From assembly GCA_026989045.1 (NCBI GenBank), contig JALSJY010000073.1, positions 1-22,381 of the forward strand: a stretch of 22,381 nt of DNA. Direction: 5' to 3'. This stretch comes from Hyphomicrobiales bacterium (GTDB lineage Bacteria > Pseudomonadota > Alphaproteobacteria > Rhizobiales > Devosiaceae). Shown piece after piece: positions 7,988-16,020 of the stretch. Within the stretch, counting starts at the first letter, position 1. Every line of letters begins with the position of its first letter. Under the pieces are notes generated by a model. That model saw only the letters and a program-made list of their open reading frames with translations. It made no database searches and had not been told where the DNA came from. The position numbers were made by a program, and so were the translations under genes.

Positions 7988-9805
7988 ATGAGCGGTAAAA
8001 AATCTTACGAAATCATCGATCATGAATTTGATGTCGTGGTTGTTGGAGCAGGTGGCGCAGGTTTGCGTGCAACACTTGGTATGGCCGAACAGGGTCTAAA
8101 AACTGCTTGTGTAACTAAGGTTTTTCCAACTCGTTCACATACAGTTGCAGCACAAGGGGGCATTGCCGCTTCATTAGGCAATATGGGTGAAGATAATTGG
8201 AAGTGGCATATGTATGACACTATTAAAGGGTCTGATTGGCTTGGCGATAATGACGCAATGGAATATCTCACTCGCCAAGCACCAAAAGCCGTTTATGAGC
8301 TTGAGCATTATGGCGTGCCATTTTCTCGCAATGAGCAGGGTAAAATATATCAGCGCCCATTTGGCGGTCATATGCAAAACTTTGGTGATGGCCCCCCAGT
8401 TCAGCGCACATGTGCGGCGGCAGATAGAACGGGGCATGCAATTTTACACACTCTTTATGGTCAGTCTTTACGCCATAATGCTGAGTTTTTTATTGAATAT
8501 TTCGCACTTGATTTATTGATGAGTGATGATGGAGTTTGTGAGGGAATTATAGCTTGGAAATTAGATGATGGCACAATCCATCGTTTCCGAGCTAAAACAG
8601 TTGTGTTGGCAACAGGGGGTTATGGACGCACATATTTTTCTTGCACTTCTGCTCACACCTGCACAGGAGATGGCAACGGCATGGTTGCTCGTGCTGGCTT
8701 ACCGCTTCAAGATATGGAATTTGTGCAATTCCACCCAACAGGTGTTTATGGTGCTGGTGTTTTAATCACCGAAGGGGCACGCGGTGAGGGTGGTTATTTA
8801 ACCAATTCTGAAGGTGAGCGCTTTATGGAGCGCTATGCACCAAACGCAAAAGACTTAGCTTCACGTGATGTTGTTTCACGTTGCATGACAATTGAAATAA
8901 AAGAGGGGCGTGGTGTTGGCCCTAAAAAGGATCATATCTATTTACATCTTGATCATCTTGACCCCAAGGTCTTGGCCGAAAGATTACCAGGTATTACTGA
9001 AAGCGCAAAAGTTTTTGCAGGGGTTGATTTGACCCGCGAGCCAATTCCAGTAATTCCAACCGCTCATTATAATATGGGTGGAATTCCAACAAATTATCAT
9101 GGGGAAGTGCTAAACCCAACTAAGGATAATCCTGAGGCCACTGTTAAAGGGCTTATGGCGGTTGGTGAGGCTGGTTGTGCCTCAGTGCATGGGGCGAACA
9201 GACTCGGTTCAAACTCATTGATTGATTTAGTAGTATTTGGCCGCGCCGCTGCAATTCAAGCAGGTAAAACCATTGATCGTAATGCTTCAATTCCAGAGGT
9301 GAATGAAAAATCATCTGAGAAAATTCTATCCCGTCTTGATAGATTGCGTAATGCTGATGGTTCAACAACTACGGCTAGTTTACGTGATAAAATGCAACAT
9401 ACTATGCAAGAAGATGCCGCTGTTTTCCGCACGCAAGAAACCCTGAAAAACGGCGTTGATCGTATGAGTGCAATCTGGGATCAAATGAGTGATATTAAGG
9501 TGACTGATCGCTCAATGATTTGGAATTCTGATTTAGTAGAAACGCTTGAGTTAGAAAATCTCATGGTCAATGCTTTAACCACTGTTGTTTCTGCCCATGC
9601 CCGCACAGAAAGCCGCGGCGCACATGCACGAGATGATTATCCTGATCGTGATGATAAAAACTGGCGTAAACATACGCTTTCAACTATTTCTGATAAAGGC
9701 AAAGTTAAGCTTAGCTATCGTGATGTAATTACCAAGCCTTTGACGGATGAAAAAGATGGTGGAATTTCACTTAAAAAAATCGCACCAAAAGCACGAGTAT
9801 ATTAG
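7988..9805 (+). CDS. sdhA: Succinate dehydrogenase flavoprotein subunit
   Basis: Catalytic subunit of complex II: oxidises succinate to fumarate and passes electrons through FAD to SdhB; it sits on the cytoplasmic face. 605 residues, the usual size. FAD-binding GAGGAGLRATLGM is at 20-32. RSHTVAAQGGI follows at 49-59, and its H51 is the His that carries covalent 8-alpha-linked FAD in this family. Active-site segments FHPTGVYGAGVLITEGARGEGG and TAHYNMGGIPTN are intact, as is GEAGCASVHGANRLGSNSL, which closes the FAD domain. The frame is open upstream to a TTG at 7967 inside sdhD; I chose the ATG at 7988 because MSGKKSYEI fits family N-termini and GGGGG at 7975-7979 lies 8 nt upstream. Confidence 0.98.
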   Translation: MSGKKSYEIIDHEFDVVVVGAGGAGLRATLGMAEQGLKTACVTKVFPTRSHTVAAQGGIAASLGNMGEDNWKWHMYDTIKGSDWLGDNDAMEYLTRQAPKAVYELEHYGVPFSRNEQGKIYQRPFGGHMQNFGDGPPVQRTCAAADRTGHAILHTLYGQSLRHNAEFFIEYFALDLLMSDDGVCEGIIAWKLDDGTIHRFRAKTVVLATGGYGRTYFSCTSAHTCTGDGNGMVARAGLPLQDMEFVQFHPTGVYGAGVLITEGARGEGGYLTNSEGERFMERYAPNAKDLASRDVVSRCMTIEIKEGRGVGPKKDHIYLHLDHLDPKVLAERLPGITESAKVFAGVDLTREPIPVIPTAHYNMGGIPTNYHGEVLNPTKDNPEATVKGLMAVGEAGCASVHGANRLGSNSLIDLVVFGRAAAIQAGKTIDRNASIPEVNEKSSEKILSRLDRLRNADGSTTTASLRDKMQHTMQEDAAVFRTQETLKNGVDRMSAIWDQMSDIKVTDRSMIWNSDLVETLELENLMVNALTTVVSAHARTESRGAHARDDYPDRDDKNWRKHTLSTISDKGKVKLSYRDVITKPLTDEKDGGISLKKIAPKARVY

Positions 9806-9841
9806 AATGTATTTCCTAACTCAAAAAGGAGCTAAAAACTA

Positions 9842-10618
9842 ATGGCTCAATTAAAGCTTCCAAAAGGATCAAGTCCAAAAGCAGGTAAGGTCTGGCCAAA
9901 ACCTAAAAGTGAAAATATTCGGGAATTTAAAATTTATCGCTATGATCCAGATCAGGGTGGAAATCCGCGAATTGACACCTTTTTCGTAAATCTTGATGAT
10001 TGCGGGCCAATGATTTTGGATGCGCTTTTATGGATTAAAGATAATATTGATGCAACGCTTACACTAAGGCGTTCATGTCGAGAGGGAATTTGCGGCTCAT
10101 GCTCAATGAATGTTGATGGCCTGAATACTTTGGCTTGCACCAAGGGAATGGAGGAAGTTGATGGAGTAATAAAAATCTATCCGTTGCCGCATTTACCAGT
10201 AGTTAAAGACCTTGTGCCAGATTTAAATAATTTTTATGCTCAGCACCGCTCAATTGAGCCATGGCTACAAACTAAAACTCCAGCACCAGGCACTGAGTGG
10301 CTACAAAGTCATGGGGATAGAGAAAAACTAGATGGTCTTTATGAGTGTATATTATGCGCATGCTGCTCTACTTCATGCCCATCATATTGGTGGAATGGCG
10401 ATCGTTATCTTGGTCCTGCTGTTTTGCTACAAGCCTATCGCTGGTTAATAGATTCTCGTGATGAAGCAACTGGGGAAAGGCTTGATAATCTTGAAGATCC
10501 TTTCAGACTTTATCGTTGTCACACAATTATGAACTGCACTAATGTCTGCCCTAAAGGCCTAAATCCAGCGCAAGCAATTGCTGAAATAAAAAAACTTATG
10601 GTTGAGCGTCAGATTTAA
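9842..10618 (+). CDS. sdhB: Succinate dehydrogenase iron-sulfur subunit
   Basis: Carries electrons from SdhA FAD to ubiquinone at SdhC/SdhD through three iron-sulfur clusters. 258 residues. The [2Fe-2S] ligands are C79, C84, C87 and C99 (CREGICGSC, then LACT). The second domain has CILCACCSTSCP (C169, C172, C175, C179) and C226 with CTNVCPKGLNP (C232, C236), covering the [4Fe-4S] and [3Fe-4S] clusters. All ligands are present. The ATG has a strong ribosome binding site, AAGGAG at 9826-9831. The 36-bp gap to sdhA is the widest inside the operon and shows no terminator. The stop is only 3 nt before the next small gene, so the operon appears to continue past sdhB. Confidence 0.98.
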   Translation: MAQLKLPKGSSPKAGKVWPKPKSENIREFKIYRYDPDQGGNPRIDTFFVNLDDCGPMILDALLWIKDNIDATLTLRRSCREGICGSCSMNVDGLNTLACTKGMEEVDGVIKIYPLPHLPVVKDLVPDLNNFYAQHRSIEPWLQTKTPAPGTEWLQSHGDREKLDGLYECILCACCSTSCPSYWWNGDRYLGPAVLLQAYRWLIDSRDEATGERLDNLEDPFRLYRCHTIMNCTNVCPKGLNPAQAIAEIKKLMVERQI

Positions 10619-10621
10619 TTT

Positions 10622-10843
10622 ATGTTTGAAACAATAGCCGAAGTAAGAGATGTTTCAATTGCTAGGGTTTTAATAGCTGCCCTCAAAGCACATGGCTTTA
10701 ACCCAATGGAGGGGGCATTAGGTTTCTCAGCAATACCAGGAATAACCAATTTAAAAGGCACAATTGCTATTAAAGTTCCGCAACATGAAGCTAATGACGC
10801 AAAAATTCTGGCTAATGACTTATTAAAAAACATGGAATCTTAA
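10622..10843 (+). CDS. Small DUF2007-type protein (putative signal-transducing), last gene of the sdh operon
   Basis: 73 residues, no signal peptide or membrane segment. The pattern fits DUF2007: an N-terminal beta strand, a helix with ARVLIAALKAHGFNP (14-28), a glycine-rich turn, a strand (GTIAIKVPQ), and a final helix that starts with EANDAKILANDLL. This mirrors the usual DUF2007 layout in which a locator helix is followed by 'V...d...A..iL...'. Its function is not established; the family label of putative signal transduction is not a demonstrated role. It begins 3 nt after the sdhB stop, with weak ribosome binding, so it is probably coupled to complex II expression. A similar-length antisense frame (10615-10833) is a shadow. 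I am sure it is a gene and moderately sure of the family. Confidence 0.72.
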   Translation: MFETIAEVRDVSIARVLIAALKAHGFNPMEGALGFSAIPGITNLKGTIAIKVPQHEANDAKILANDLLKNMES

Positions 10844-10859
10844 ACTTATTAAACTTAAT

Positions 10860-10894
10860 TGTGACATAATAAAATTTGATTTTATGATGTAACA
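10860..10894. promoter_or_regulatory. Long imperfect palindrome over a possible promoter of the lipoprotein gene
   Basis: The stretch 10860-10894 folds on itself around a 3-nt centre (TTG at 10876-10878). ATAAAAT/ATTTTAT (10869-10875 and 10879-10885) pairs perfectly, and the arms continue outward with only two mismatches (10868/10886 and 10863/10891), giving 14 pairs of 16. It overlaps a possible promoter: TTGTGA (10859-10864), 18 bp, TATGAT (10883-10888). It may be an operator, or the DNA for a weak AT-only hairpin ending the sdh transcript. It lacks the GC stem and the T run of an ordinary intrinsic terminator. The 92-bp gap holds nothing else recognisable. Confidence 0.35.
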
Positions 10895-10935
10895 CTATTC
10901 AAAATTATAAAAGGCAATAAAAGGCTTTAAATAAA

Positions 10936-11583
10936 ATGAACATTAAACGCACTATATTCTCATTTACTGCACTTTTAGGGCTTTCTTTGATTGTTGCAGC
11001 TTGCACTTCAACATCTCCATTTGGCCCGTCAAATCGGGTAGCTAGCGCTCCTGTTCAACTTCCTGGCGTTGCCTCATCTTCTGTTCAGACCTCCTCCCTT
11101 CCACCGCTTCAGGGTCAAGATGGTGTTGTTACGCAATCTGATGAAATAGTTGATGGCGCTGGTTTTGATGCAAATTATAGCGATCCAGGCCTTGATGGGC
11201 AGGGGGTAAACACTGATGGATCATTTGTTAGCATCAATGATATTGGGTCGTCTCAAATCACCCCGGCAGGGCGAGATTTAAGCGGAACTCTAACTACCGC
11301 AAAATTATTAGGAACTTGGATTTTAAGTGCAGAGCAGGGAGATAGTACTGTAAAATGTCGCTTAAACCTAACTCAAACTACAAAAGCAGGCACTAATCGC
11401 TATCGTGCCTCTGCGCCAAATTGTGAAATTCCAGTTGTTTCTTTAGTTTCCTCTTGGGCGCTTACTGGTTCGCAAGTGCAGCTTTATGATAATAATGGCG
11501 CAATGGTTGGAGCATTTCAGCGTTCAGACACTCGCTTTGTTGGCACTCTTTCTGGTGGAATAGCTGCCTCATTAGACGGATAA
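10936..11583 (+). CDS. Outer-membrane lipoprotein with AprI/Inh (Omp19-like) protease-inhibitor domain
   Basis: 215 residues. The N-terminus has a lipoprotein signal: charged MNIKR, a hydrophobic run, then the lipobox VAAC, so C23 would be lipidated after cleavage by signal peptidase II. Residues 24 to about 115 are a low-complexity Ser/Pro/Gly-rich linker. The C-terminal region, about 120-215, is an Inh-type beta-barrel domain: LLGTWILS opens it, C141 (KCRLNL) and C163 (PNCEIP) are placed for the family's disulfide, and SSWALTGSQVQLYDNNG is a typical central strand pair ending in TLSGGIAASL. Family members inhibit metalloproteases (AprI) or, in Brucella Omp19, host and lysosomal proteases. 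Whether this one inhibits any protease is inference. It is followed 4 nt later by zapE, which suggests co-transcription. Confidence 0.82.
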   Translation: MNIKRTIFSFTALLGLSLIVAACTSTSPFGPSNRVASAPVQLPGVASSSVQTSSLPPLQGQDGVVTQSDEIVDGAGFDANYSDPGLDGQGVNTDGSFVSINDIGSSQITPAGRDLSGTLTTAKLLGTWILSAEQGDSTVKCRLNLTQTTKAGTNRYRASAPNCEIPVVSLVSSWALTGSQVQLYDNNGAMVGAFQRSDTRFVGTLSGGIAASLDG

Positions 11584-11587
11584 GAAA

Positions 11588-12685
11588 TTGCCTATTAAGG
11601 CCTATAGTGGCTTAATTGAAGAAAAAATATTATCTTATGATGCGGCACAATTTGAGGCCGCGCAAATACTTGATGAATTAAGCAGTAAATTACGTGATTT
11701 ACAGCAGGGCAAAACTGGCTTGTCCGCCTTTTTTAAATCACGCAAGTCAACCCCTAAGGGTGTTTATTTATGGGGTGGGGTTGGCAAGGGTAAGACCATG
11801 CTAATGGATTTATTTTATGAAAATGTGCCAATCAAAGCTAAACGGCGAGTGCATTTCCACGAATTTATGGACGAAATTCATATCGCTATAAATGATTATC
11901 GTCAAAATAATAAAGCTCAAAAATCAGGCCATGATCCAATTCCACACATAATAAAACCAATCATTCGTGATGTGCGTCTATTATGTTTTGATGAATTTCA
12001 TGTTAGCGATATTACTAATGCCATGTTGCTTATGCGCCTGTTCGATAAATTATTTCATGCTGGTTTAGTTATTGTCGCCACCTCAAATGTCGCACCGAAA
12101 AACCTATATAAAGACGGTCTAAATAGGCAATTATTTTTACCCTTTATTGACTTGCTAAATTCTCATGTTCAAACAGTGGAATTAAATAGTAAAAAAGATT
12201 ACAGACTTGATAAATTGCAAGGGGAAGATATTTTTCATTTTGGCACTGATACAAAATCGGCAATGGATTTAATTTTTGCACATTTAACGGGCGGCCAGCC
12301 ATCTAAACAAACTCACTTAATAAGTTTAGGGCGAGAGATTAAAGTGGAACAATATGCTCTTGGAGTTGCAAGGTTTGATTTTTCTGATCTATGTGAAAAA
12401 CCACTTGGGGCAAGAGATTATTTAAAAATTTCAAACGCATTTCACACAATAATGATTGATAATGTGCCGCAATTTACCTCCCTAAATTCTAACGCCGCAA
12501 AACGCTTTATCTTACTAATTGATAGTCTTTATGACAAGGGGGTGAAGTTATCGGCTTCTTTTGCTGTACCTCTGGCACAATTAAGTGATGATAAAAATAC
12601 CGCTTTTGAGTTTAGGCGCACAATATCTCGCTTAAACGAAATGAGCTCAAAATCTTACTTGGCTGCCAAACGTAAGCAATCTTAA
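11588..12685 (+). CDS. zapE: Cell division protein ZapE (AFG1-family ATPase)
   Basis: AAA-type P-loop ATPase; in E. coli ZapE acts at the Z-ring during constriction, and the mitochondrial homologue AFG1/LACE1 works in protein quality control. 365 residues from a TTG start. Walker A GGVGKGKT is at 63-70, followed by MLMDLFYENV and RVHFHEFM, a stretch highly typical of the family. Walker B LLCFDEFHVSD is at 131-141, and VATSNVAPKNLY is the sensor segment. No ATG occurs before residue 71, inside Walker A, so a non-ATG start is required. The TTG at 11588 gives an N-terminus (GLIEEKILSYDAAQFEAA) that aligns with the conserved family lead, and it lies 4 nt after the lipoprotein stop. The ribosome binding site is weak (CGGA). 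Translational coupling is likely. Confidence 0.92.
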   Translation: MPIKAYSGLIEEKILSYDAAQFEAAQILDELSSKLRDLQQGKTGLSAFFKSRKSTPKGVYLWGGVGKGKTMLMDLFYENVPIKAKRRVHFHEFMDEIHIAINDYRQNNKAQKSGHDPIPHIIKPIIRDVRLLCFDEFHVSDITNAMLLMRLFDKLFHAGLVIVATSNVAPKNLYKDGLNRQLFLPFIDLLNSHVQTVELNSKKDYRLDKLQGEDIFHFGTDTKSAMDLIFAHLTGGQPSKQTHLISLGREIKVEQYALGVARFDFSDLCEKPLGARDYLKISNAFHTIMIDNVPQFTSLNSNAAKRFILLIDSLYDKGVKLSASFAVPLAQLSDDKNTAFEFRRTISRLNEMSSKSYLAAKRKQS

Positions 12686-12892
12686 AAGAAAGCGCAAGCA
12701 ACCTAGAACTAGCCTTAATGGACAAGCAAAAAACTGCTTAAATAAGTCATTTTTATAATTATTAGCAATAATACATATTATTTACTTATTCTTACCTTCA
12801 CCTTTTGCATTCTTAGCTTGCACAACAAGTTTCTTAAGGGTAATGAATGCGCATTCATTATAATAATTTCTTAACCCGAAGGGTATTTTCTT
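12686..12892 (+). promoter_or_regulatory. Spacer and probable promoter/operator region upstream of mdh
   Basis: This 207-bp gap is the largest in the window and has no credible reading frame. It holds a weak AT hairpin (ATTATT/AATAAT, 12758-12772), a 5-bp stem AAGCA/TGCTT (12724-12739) that might slow transcription after zapE, and the main feature, a perfect 20-bp palindrome at 12841-12860 abutting a consensus -10. TATAAT lies at 12859-12864, so a transcript could begin near 12871. No -35 hexamer of the TTGACA type is visible at 16-18 bp. The ribosome binding site GAAGGG (12878-12883) lies in the loop and 3' arm of a small ACCC-GAA-GGGT hairpin (12874-12884), 9 nt before the mdh ATG. Confidence 0.45.
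12841..12860. repeat. Perfect 20-bp palindrome, candidate operator of the mdh-suc operon
   Basis: TAATGAATGCGCATTCATTA is identical to its own reverse complement over all 20 bases, with no spacer. Its right end overlaps the first two bases of TATAAT (12859-12864), placing the site between the -35 and -10 positions of the putative mdh promoter. That is where a dimeric repressor would block RNA polymerase. The binding protein is unknown; I do not recognise the motif as that of a named regulator. Confidence 0.5.
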
Positions 12893-13855
12893 ATGGCACG
12901 TAAAAAAATTGCACTAATTGGCGCAGGGCAAATCGGTGGCACTCTTGCTCATCTGGCAGCTCTTAAAAATCTTGGTGATGTTATTTTATTTGATATTGTC
13001 GATGGCGTGCCGCAGGGTAAGGCTCTTGATCTTTCTCAAAGCGGAAATGTAGAAGGATTTTCCTCAACAATAAAAGGCACATCTGAATATAAAGATATTG
13101 CTGGAGCTGATGTTGTAATTGTTACCGCGGGTGTGCCACGTAAACCAGGTATGAGCCGCGATGATTTGCTTGAGATAAATCTAAAAGTTATGGAGCAGGT
13201 TGGCGCAGGCATTGGTAAATATGCCCCTGATGCTTTTGTTATTTGTATCACTAATCCGCTTGATGCCATGGTTTGGGCATTACAGCGTTTTTCTGGCTTG
13301 CCAACAAATCGTGTGGTTGGCATGGCAGGTGTGTTAGATAGTTCACGTTTTTGCCATTTTATTGCCGATGAACTTGATGTTTCAATTAAAGATGTAAACG
13401 CATTTGTGCTTGGCGGGCATGGCGACACTATGGTGCCATTGGCGCGTTATTCAACAGTTGCAGGTATTCCTTTACCAGACTTGGTGAAAATGGGCTGGCT
13501 GTCAAAAACAAAGCTTGATGAGATTATTCAAAGAACACGTGATGGCGGTGCTGAAATTGTTGGCCTGTTAAAAACAGGCTCTGCCTTTTATGCCCCTGCT
13601 GCTTCTGCCATTGATATGGCTGAAAGTTATTTGCTTGATGAAAAACGAGTAATGCCATGTGCTGCTTACCTCAAGGGTGAATTTGGCGTAAAAGGCATGT
13701 ATGTTGGCGTGCCAGTTGTCATTGGCGCTGAAGGCGTTGAAAGAGTTGTTGAGATTTCACTTTCAACTTCTGAGCAAAAAGGTTTTGATAAGTCACTTGA
13801 TTCGGTAAAAGGCTTAGTAGAGGCTTGTAAAGAAATTGCACCAAAATTAGCATAA
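12893..13855 (+). CDS. mdh: Malate dehydrogenase (LDH-like type)
   Basis: Interconverts malate and oxaloacetate with NAD in the TCA cycle, in the cytosol. 320 residues, standard for the LDH-like malate dehydrogenases of alphaproteobacteria. GAGQIG at 10-15 is the Rossmann motif, and D34 at the end of the second strand selects NAD over NADP. R83 and R89 in PRKPGMSRDD bind the substrate; R83 at the specificity position marks malate rather than lactate dehydrogenase. D149 and R152 (VLDSSR) and H176 (GGHGD) complete the catalytic set. First gene of mdh-sucC-sucD-sucA-sucB, with a likely promoter just upstream. The GAAGGG ribosome binding site lies 9 nt from the ATG. Confidence 0.98.
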   Translation: MARKKIALIGAGQIGGTLAHLAALKNLGDVILFDIVDGVPQGKALDLSQSGNVEGFSSTIKGTSEYKDIAGADVVIVTAGVPRKPGMSRDDLLEINLKVMEQVGAGIGKYAPDAFVICITNPLDAMVWALQRFSGLPTNRVVGMAGVLDSSRFCHFIADELDVSIKDVNAFVLGGHGDTMVPLARYSTVAGIPLPDLVKMGWLSKTKLDEIIQRTRDGGAEIVGLLKTGSAFYAPAASAIDMAESYLLDEKRVMPCAAYLKGEFGVKGMYVGVPVVIGAEGVERVVEISLSTSEQKGFDKSLDSVKGLVEACKEIAPKLA

Positions 13856-13888
13856 ATATAAAACAAATCAATTTAAGGGTTTACTTTT

Positions 13889-15088
13889 ATGAATATTCAC
13901 GAACATCAAGCCAAAGCATTATTAAAAGAATATGGCGTGCCAGTTTCTGATGGTGTTGCTATTTTTTCCGTTGATGAGGCAGAAGCGGCGGCAAAGTCGC
14001 TTGGCGGGCCACTTTGGGTAGTAAAAAGTCAAATCCACGCAGGTGGACGTGGCAAAGGACGCTTTAAAGAGCTTGATAAAGATGCGGCAGGCGGTGTGCG
14101 TTTAGCTAGATCAATTGATGAAGTTAAATTTGATGTAAAAGAAATGCTTGGCAATACACTTGTTACTAAACAAACAGGGGAGCAAGGCAAGCAGGTTAAT
14201 CGTCTTTATATTGAAGATGGTGCTGACATTAAAAGCGAGCTTTATCTTTCACTTCTAGTTGATCGTGAAAGCGGACGAGTTGCATTTGTAGCCTCAACCG
14301 AGGGCGGTATGGATATTGAAGCAGTGGCAGAAGAGACTCCTGAAAAAATTCATACTATTCCAATCAACCCTGCAACCGGTGTTACAAAAGATGACGTTGA
14401 AAAACTGTGTGATGCGTTTGAATTAAGCGGACAAGCAAGAAAAGATGGTGCCACATTATTTCCAATTCTTTACAATGCTTTTGTTGAAAAAGACATGGCA
14501 TTGTTAGAGGTTAATCCGTTAATTGAAATGAAAGATGGCCACTTAAGAGTGTTGGACGCAAAAGTTTCATTTGATAATAATGCACTTTTTCGCCATCCAG
14601 ATATTGTTAAGCTCCGTGACTTAAGCGAAGAAGACGAAAAAGAAATTGAAGCCTCAAAACATGACCTTGCCTATATCGCATTAGATGGCACAATTGGCTG
14701 TATGGTCAATGGTGCGGGTTTGGCAATGTCTACAATGGACATCATCAAGCTTTATGGCGAAGAGCCAGCTAACTTTTTAGATGTTGGTGGCGGCGCAACG
14801 GCTGAAAAAGTAACAGCGGCTTTTAAAATTATAACATCTGATCCAAATGTAAAAGGTATTTTGGTCAATATTTTTGGCGGCATCATGCGTTGTGATGTTA
14901 TTGCTGAGGGTGTGCTCCAAGCTGTTAAAGAGGTTGGCCTTAAAGTGCCACTTGTTGTTCGCTTAGAGGGAACAAAAGTAGCTGAGGGGCAAAAGCTGAT
15001 TGATGAGAGCGATCTTGATGTTATTTCAGCCAAAGACCTTGATGATGCGGCACAAAAAATTGTTGCAGCAGTCAGAGCCGCTAAATAA
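13889..15088 (+). CDS. sucC: Succinyl-CoA synthetase (ADP-forming) beta subunit
   Basis: With SucD it converts succinyl-CoA plus phosphate and a nucleoside diphosphate to succinate, CoA and the triphosphate. 399 residues. It starts with MNIHEHQAKALLKEYGVPV, the family's hallmark N-terminus. An ATP-grasp domain covers roughly 1-240, with SQIHAGGRGKGRFKE in the nucleotide-binding loop and LLEVNPLIEMKDGHL near the metal-binding residues. The C-terminal CoA-ligase domain has LDVGGGATAEKVTAAF and LVNIFGGIMRCDVIAEGV. The start is 33 nt after mdh with AAGGG upstream, and sucD follows 26 nt later, so the three are one transcription unit. Nucleotide specificity (ATP or GTP) cannot be read with confidence. 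Confidence 0.98.
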   Translation: MNIHEHQAKALLKEYGVPVSDGVAIFSVDEAEAAAKSLGGPLWVVKSQIHAGGRGKGRFKELDKDAAGGVRLARSIDEVKFDVKEMLGNTLVTKQTGEQGKQVNRLYIEDGADIKSELYLSLLVDRESGRVAFVASTEGGMDIEAVAEETPEKIHTIPINPATGVTKDDVEKLCDAFELSGQARKDGATLFPILYNAFVEKDMALLEVNPLIEMKDGHLRVLDAKVSFDNNALFRHPDIVKLRDLSEEDEKEIEASKHDLAYIALDGTIGCMVNGAGLAMSTMDIIKLYGEEPANFLDVGGGATAEKVTAAFKIITSDPNVKGILVNIFGGIMRCDVIAEGVLQAVKEVGLKVPLVVRLEGTKVAEGQKLIDESDLDVISAKDLDDAAQKIVAAVRAAK

Positions 15089-15114
15089 GCTAGAAATCAT
15101 AAGGAATAAAATAT

Positions 15115-16020
15115 ATGTCTATCCTAGTTAACAAAGACACTAAGGTTTTAGTTCAAGGACTTACTGGTAAAACTGGAACTTTCCATACTGAGCAGGCTCT
15201 AGCCTATTATAATACAAAAATGGTTGGCGGCACGCACCCTAAAAAGGGTGGCACAAGCTGGACTAGTTCTCTTGATGGAACAAAATTGCCAATTTTTACA
15301 ACGGTTGCTGAGGGCAAAGAGGTAACGGGCGCTAATGCAACGGTCATTTATGTGCCACCAGCAGGTGCGGCGGCGGCAATCATTGAAGCAATTGAAGCTG
15401 ATATTGAGTTAATCACTTGTATTACCGAGGGTGTTCCAGTATTAGATATGGTCAAGGTAAAAGAGAGACTAGAGCGTTCAAACTCTCGCTTGCTTGGGCC
15501 AAACTGCCCTGGAGTTTTAACCCCTGAAGAGTGTAAAATTGGCATTATGCCAGGAAGTATTTTCTCAAAAGGTTCTGTTGGCATTGTTTCTCGCTCTGGC
15601 ACTTTAACTTATGAGGCAGTTTTCCAGACAACTAATGAGGGTTTAGGTCAAACGACAGCAGTTGGCATTGGCGGCGATCCGGTTAAGGGAACTGAATTTA
15701 TCGATGTGCTTGAATTATTCTTAGCCGATGATGAAACAAAATCTATTGTAATGATTGGTGAAATTGGCGGCTCAGCTGAAGAGGACGCGGCTCAATTTAT
15801 CAAAGATGAAGCTAAAAAAGGCCGCTCAAAACCAATGGCTGGCTTTATTGCAGGCCTTACTGCTCCTCCAGGGCGCACAATGGGTCACGCTGGTGCGGTT
15901 ATTTCCGGCGGCAAGGGTGGTGCTGAAGATAAGATTGAAGCAATGGAAAGCGCTGGCATAAAAGTTTCTCGCTCACCTGCGCAAATCGGCAAAACCCTTG
16001 TAGATTTGTTAAATAGTTAG
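15115..16020 (+). CDS. sucD: Succinyl-CoA synthetase alpha subunit
   Basis: Binds CoA and carries the phosphohistidine intermediate of succinyl-CoA synthetase. 301 residues. The N-terminal Rossmann CoA-binding domain shows VQGLTGKTGTFHTEQALAY (13-31) and GGTHPKKGGTSW (38-49). LLGPNCPGVLTPEECKIG and VSRSGTLTYEAV are typical of the middle. H258 in GHAGAVISGGKGGAEDK is the phosphorylated His in characterised homologues. The ATG at 15115 is preceded by AAGGA about 9 nt away. The stop is followed by 156 nt before sucA, the longest gap between sucD and lpd other than the sucB-lysE spacer. Confidence 0.98.
   Translation: MSILVNKDTKVLVQGLTGKTGTFHTEQALAYYNTKMVGGTHPKKGGTSWTSSLDGTKLPIFTTVAEGKEVTGANATVIYVPPAGAAAAIIEAIEADIELITCITEGVPVLDMVKVKERLERSNSRLLGPNCPGVLTPEECKIGIMPGSIFSKGSVGIVSRSGTLTYEAVFQTTNEGLGQTTAVGIGGDPVKGTEFIDVLELFLADDETKSIVMIGEIGGSAEEDAAQFIKDEAKKGRSKPMAGFIAGLTAPPGRTMGHAGAVISGGKGGAEDKIEAMESAGIKVSRSPAQIGKTLVDLLNS

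Noticed and set aside
13036..13428. 130-codon open frame antisense to mdh
   Set aside because: It lies wholly inside mdh, which is intact with all catalytic residues; the antisense product resembles no family I know.
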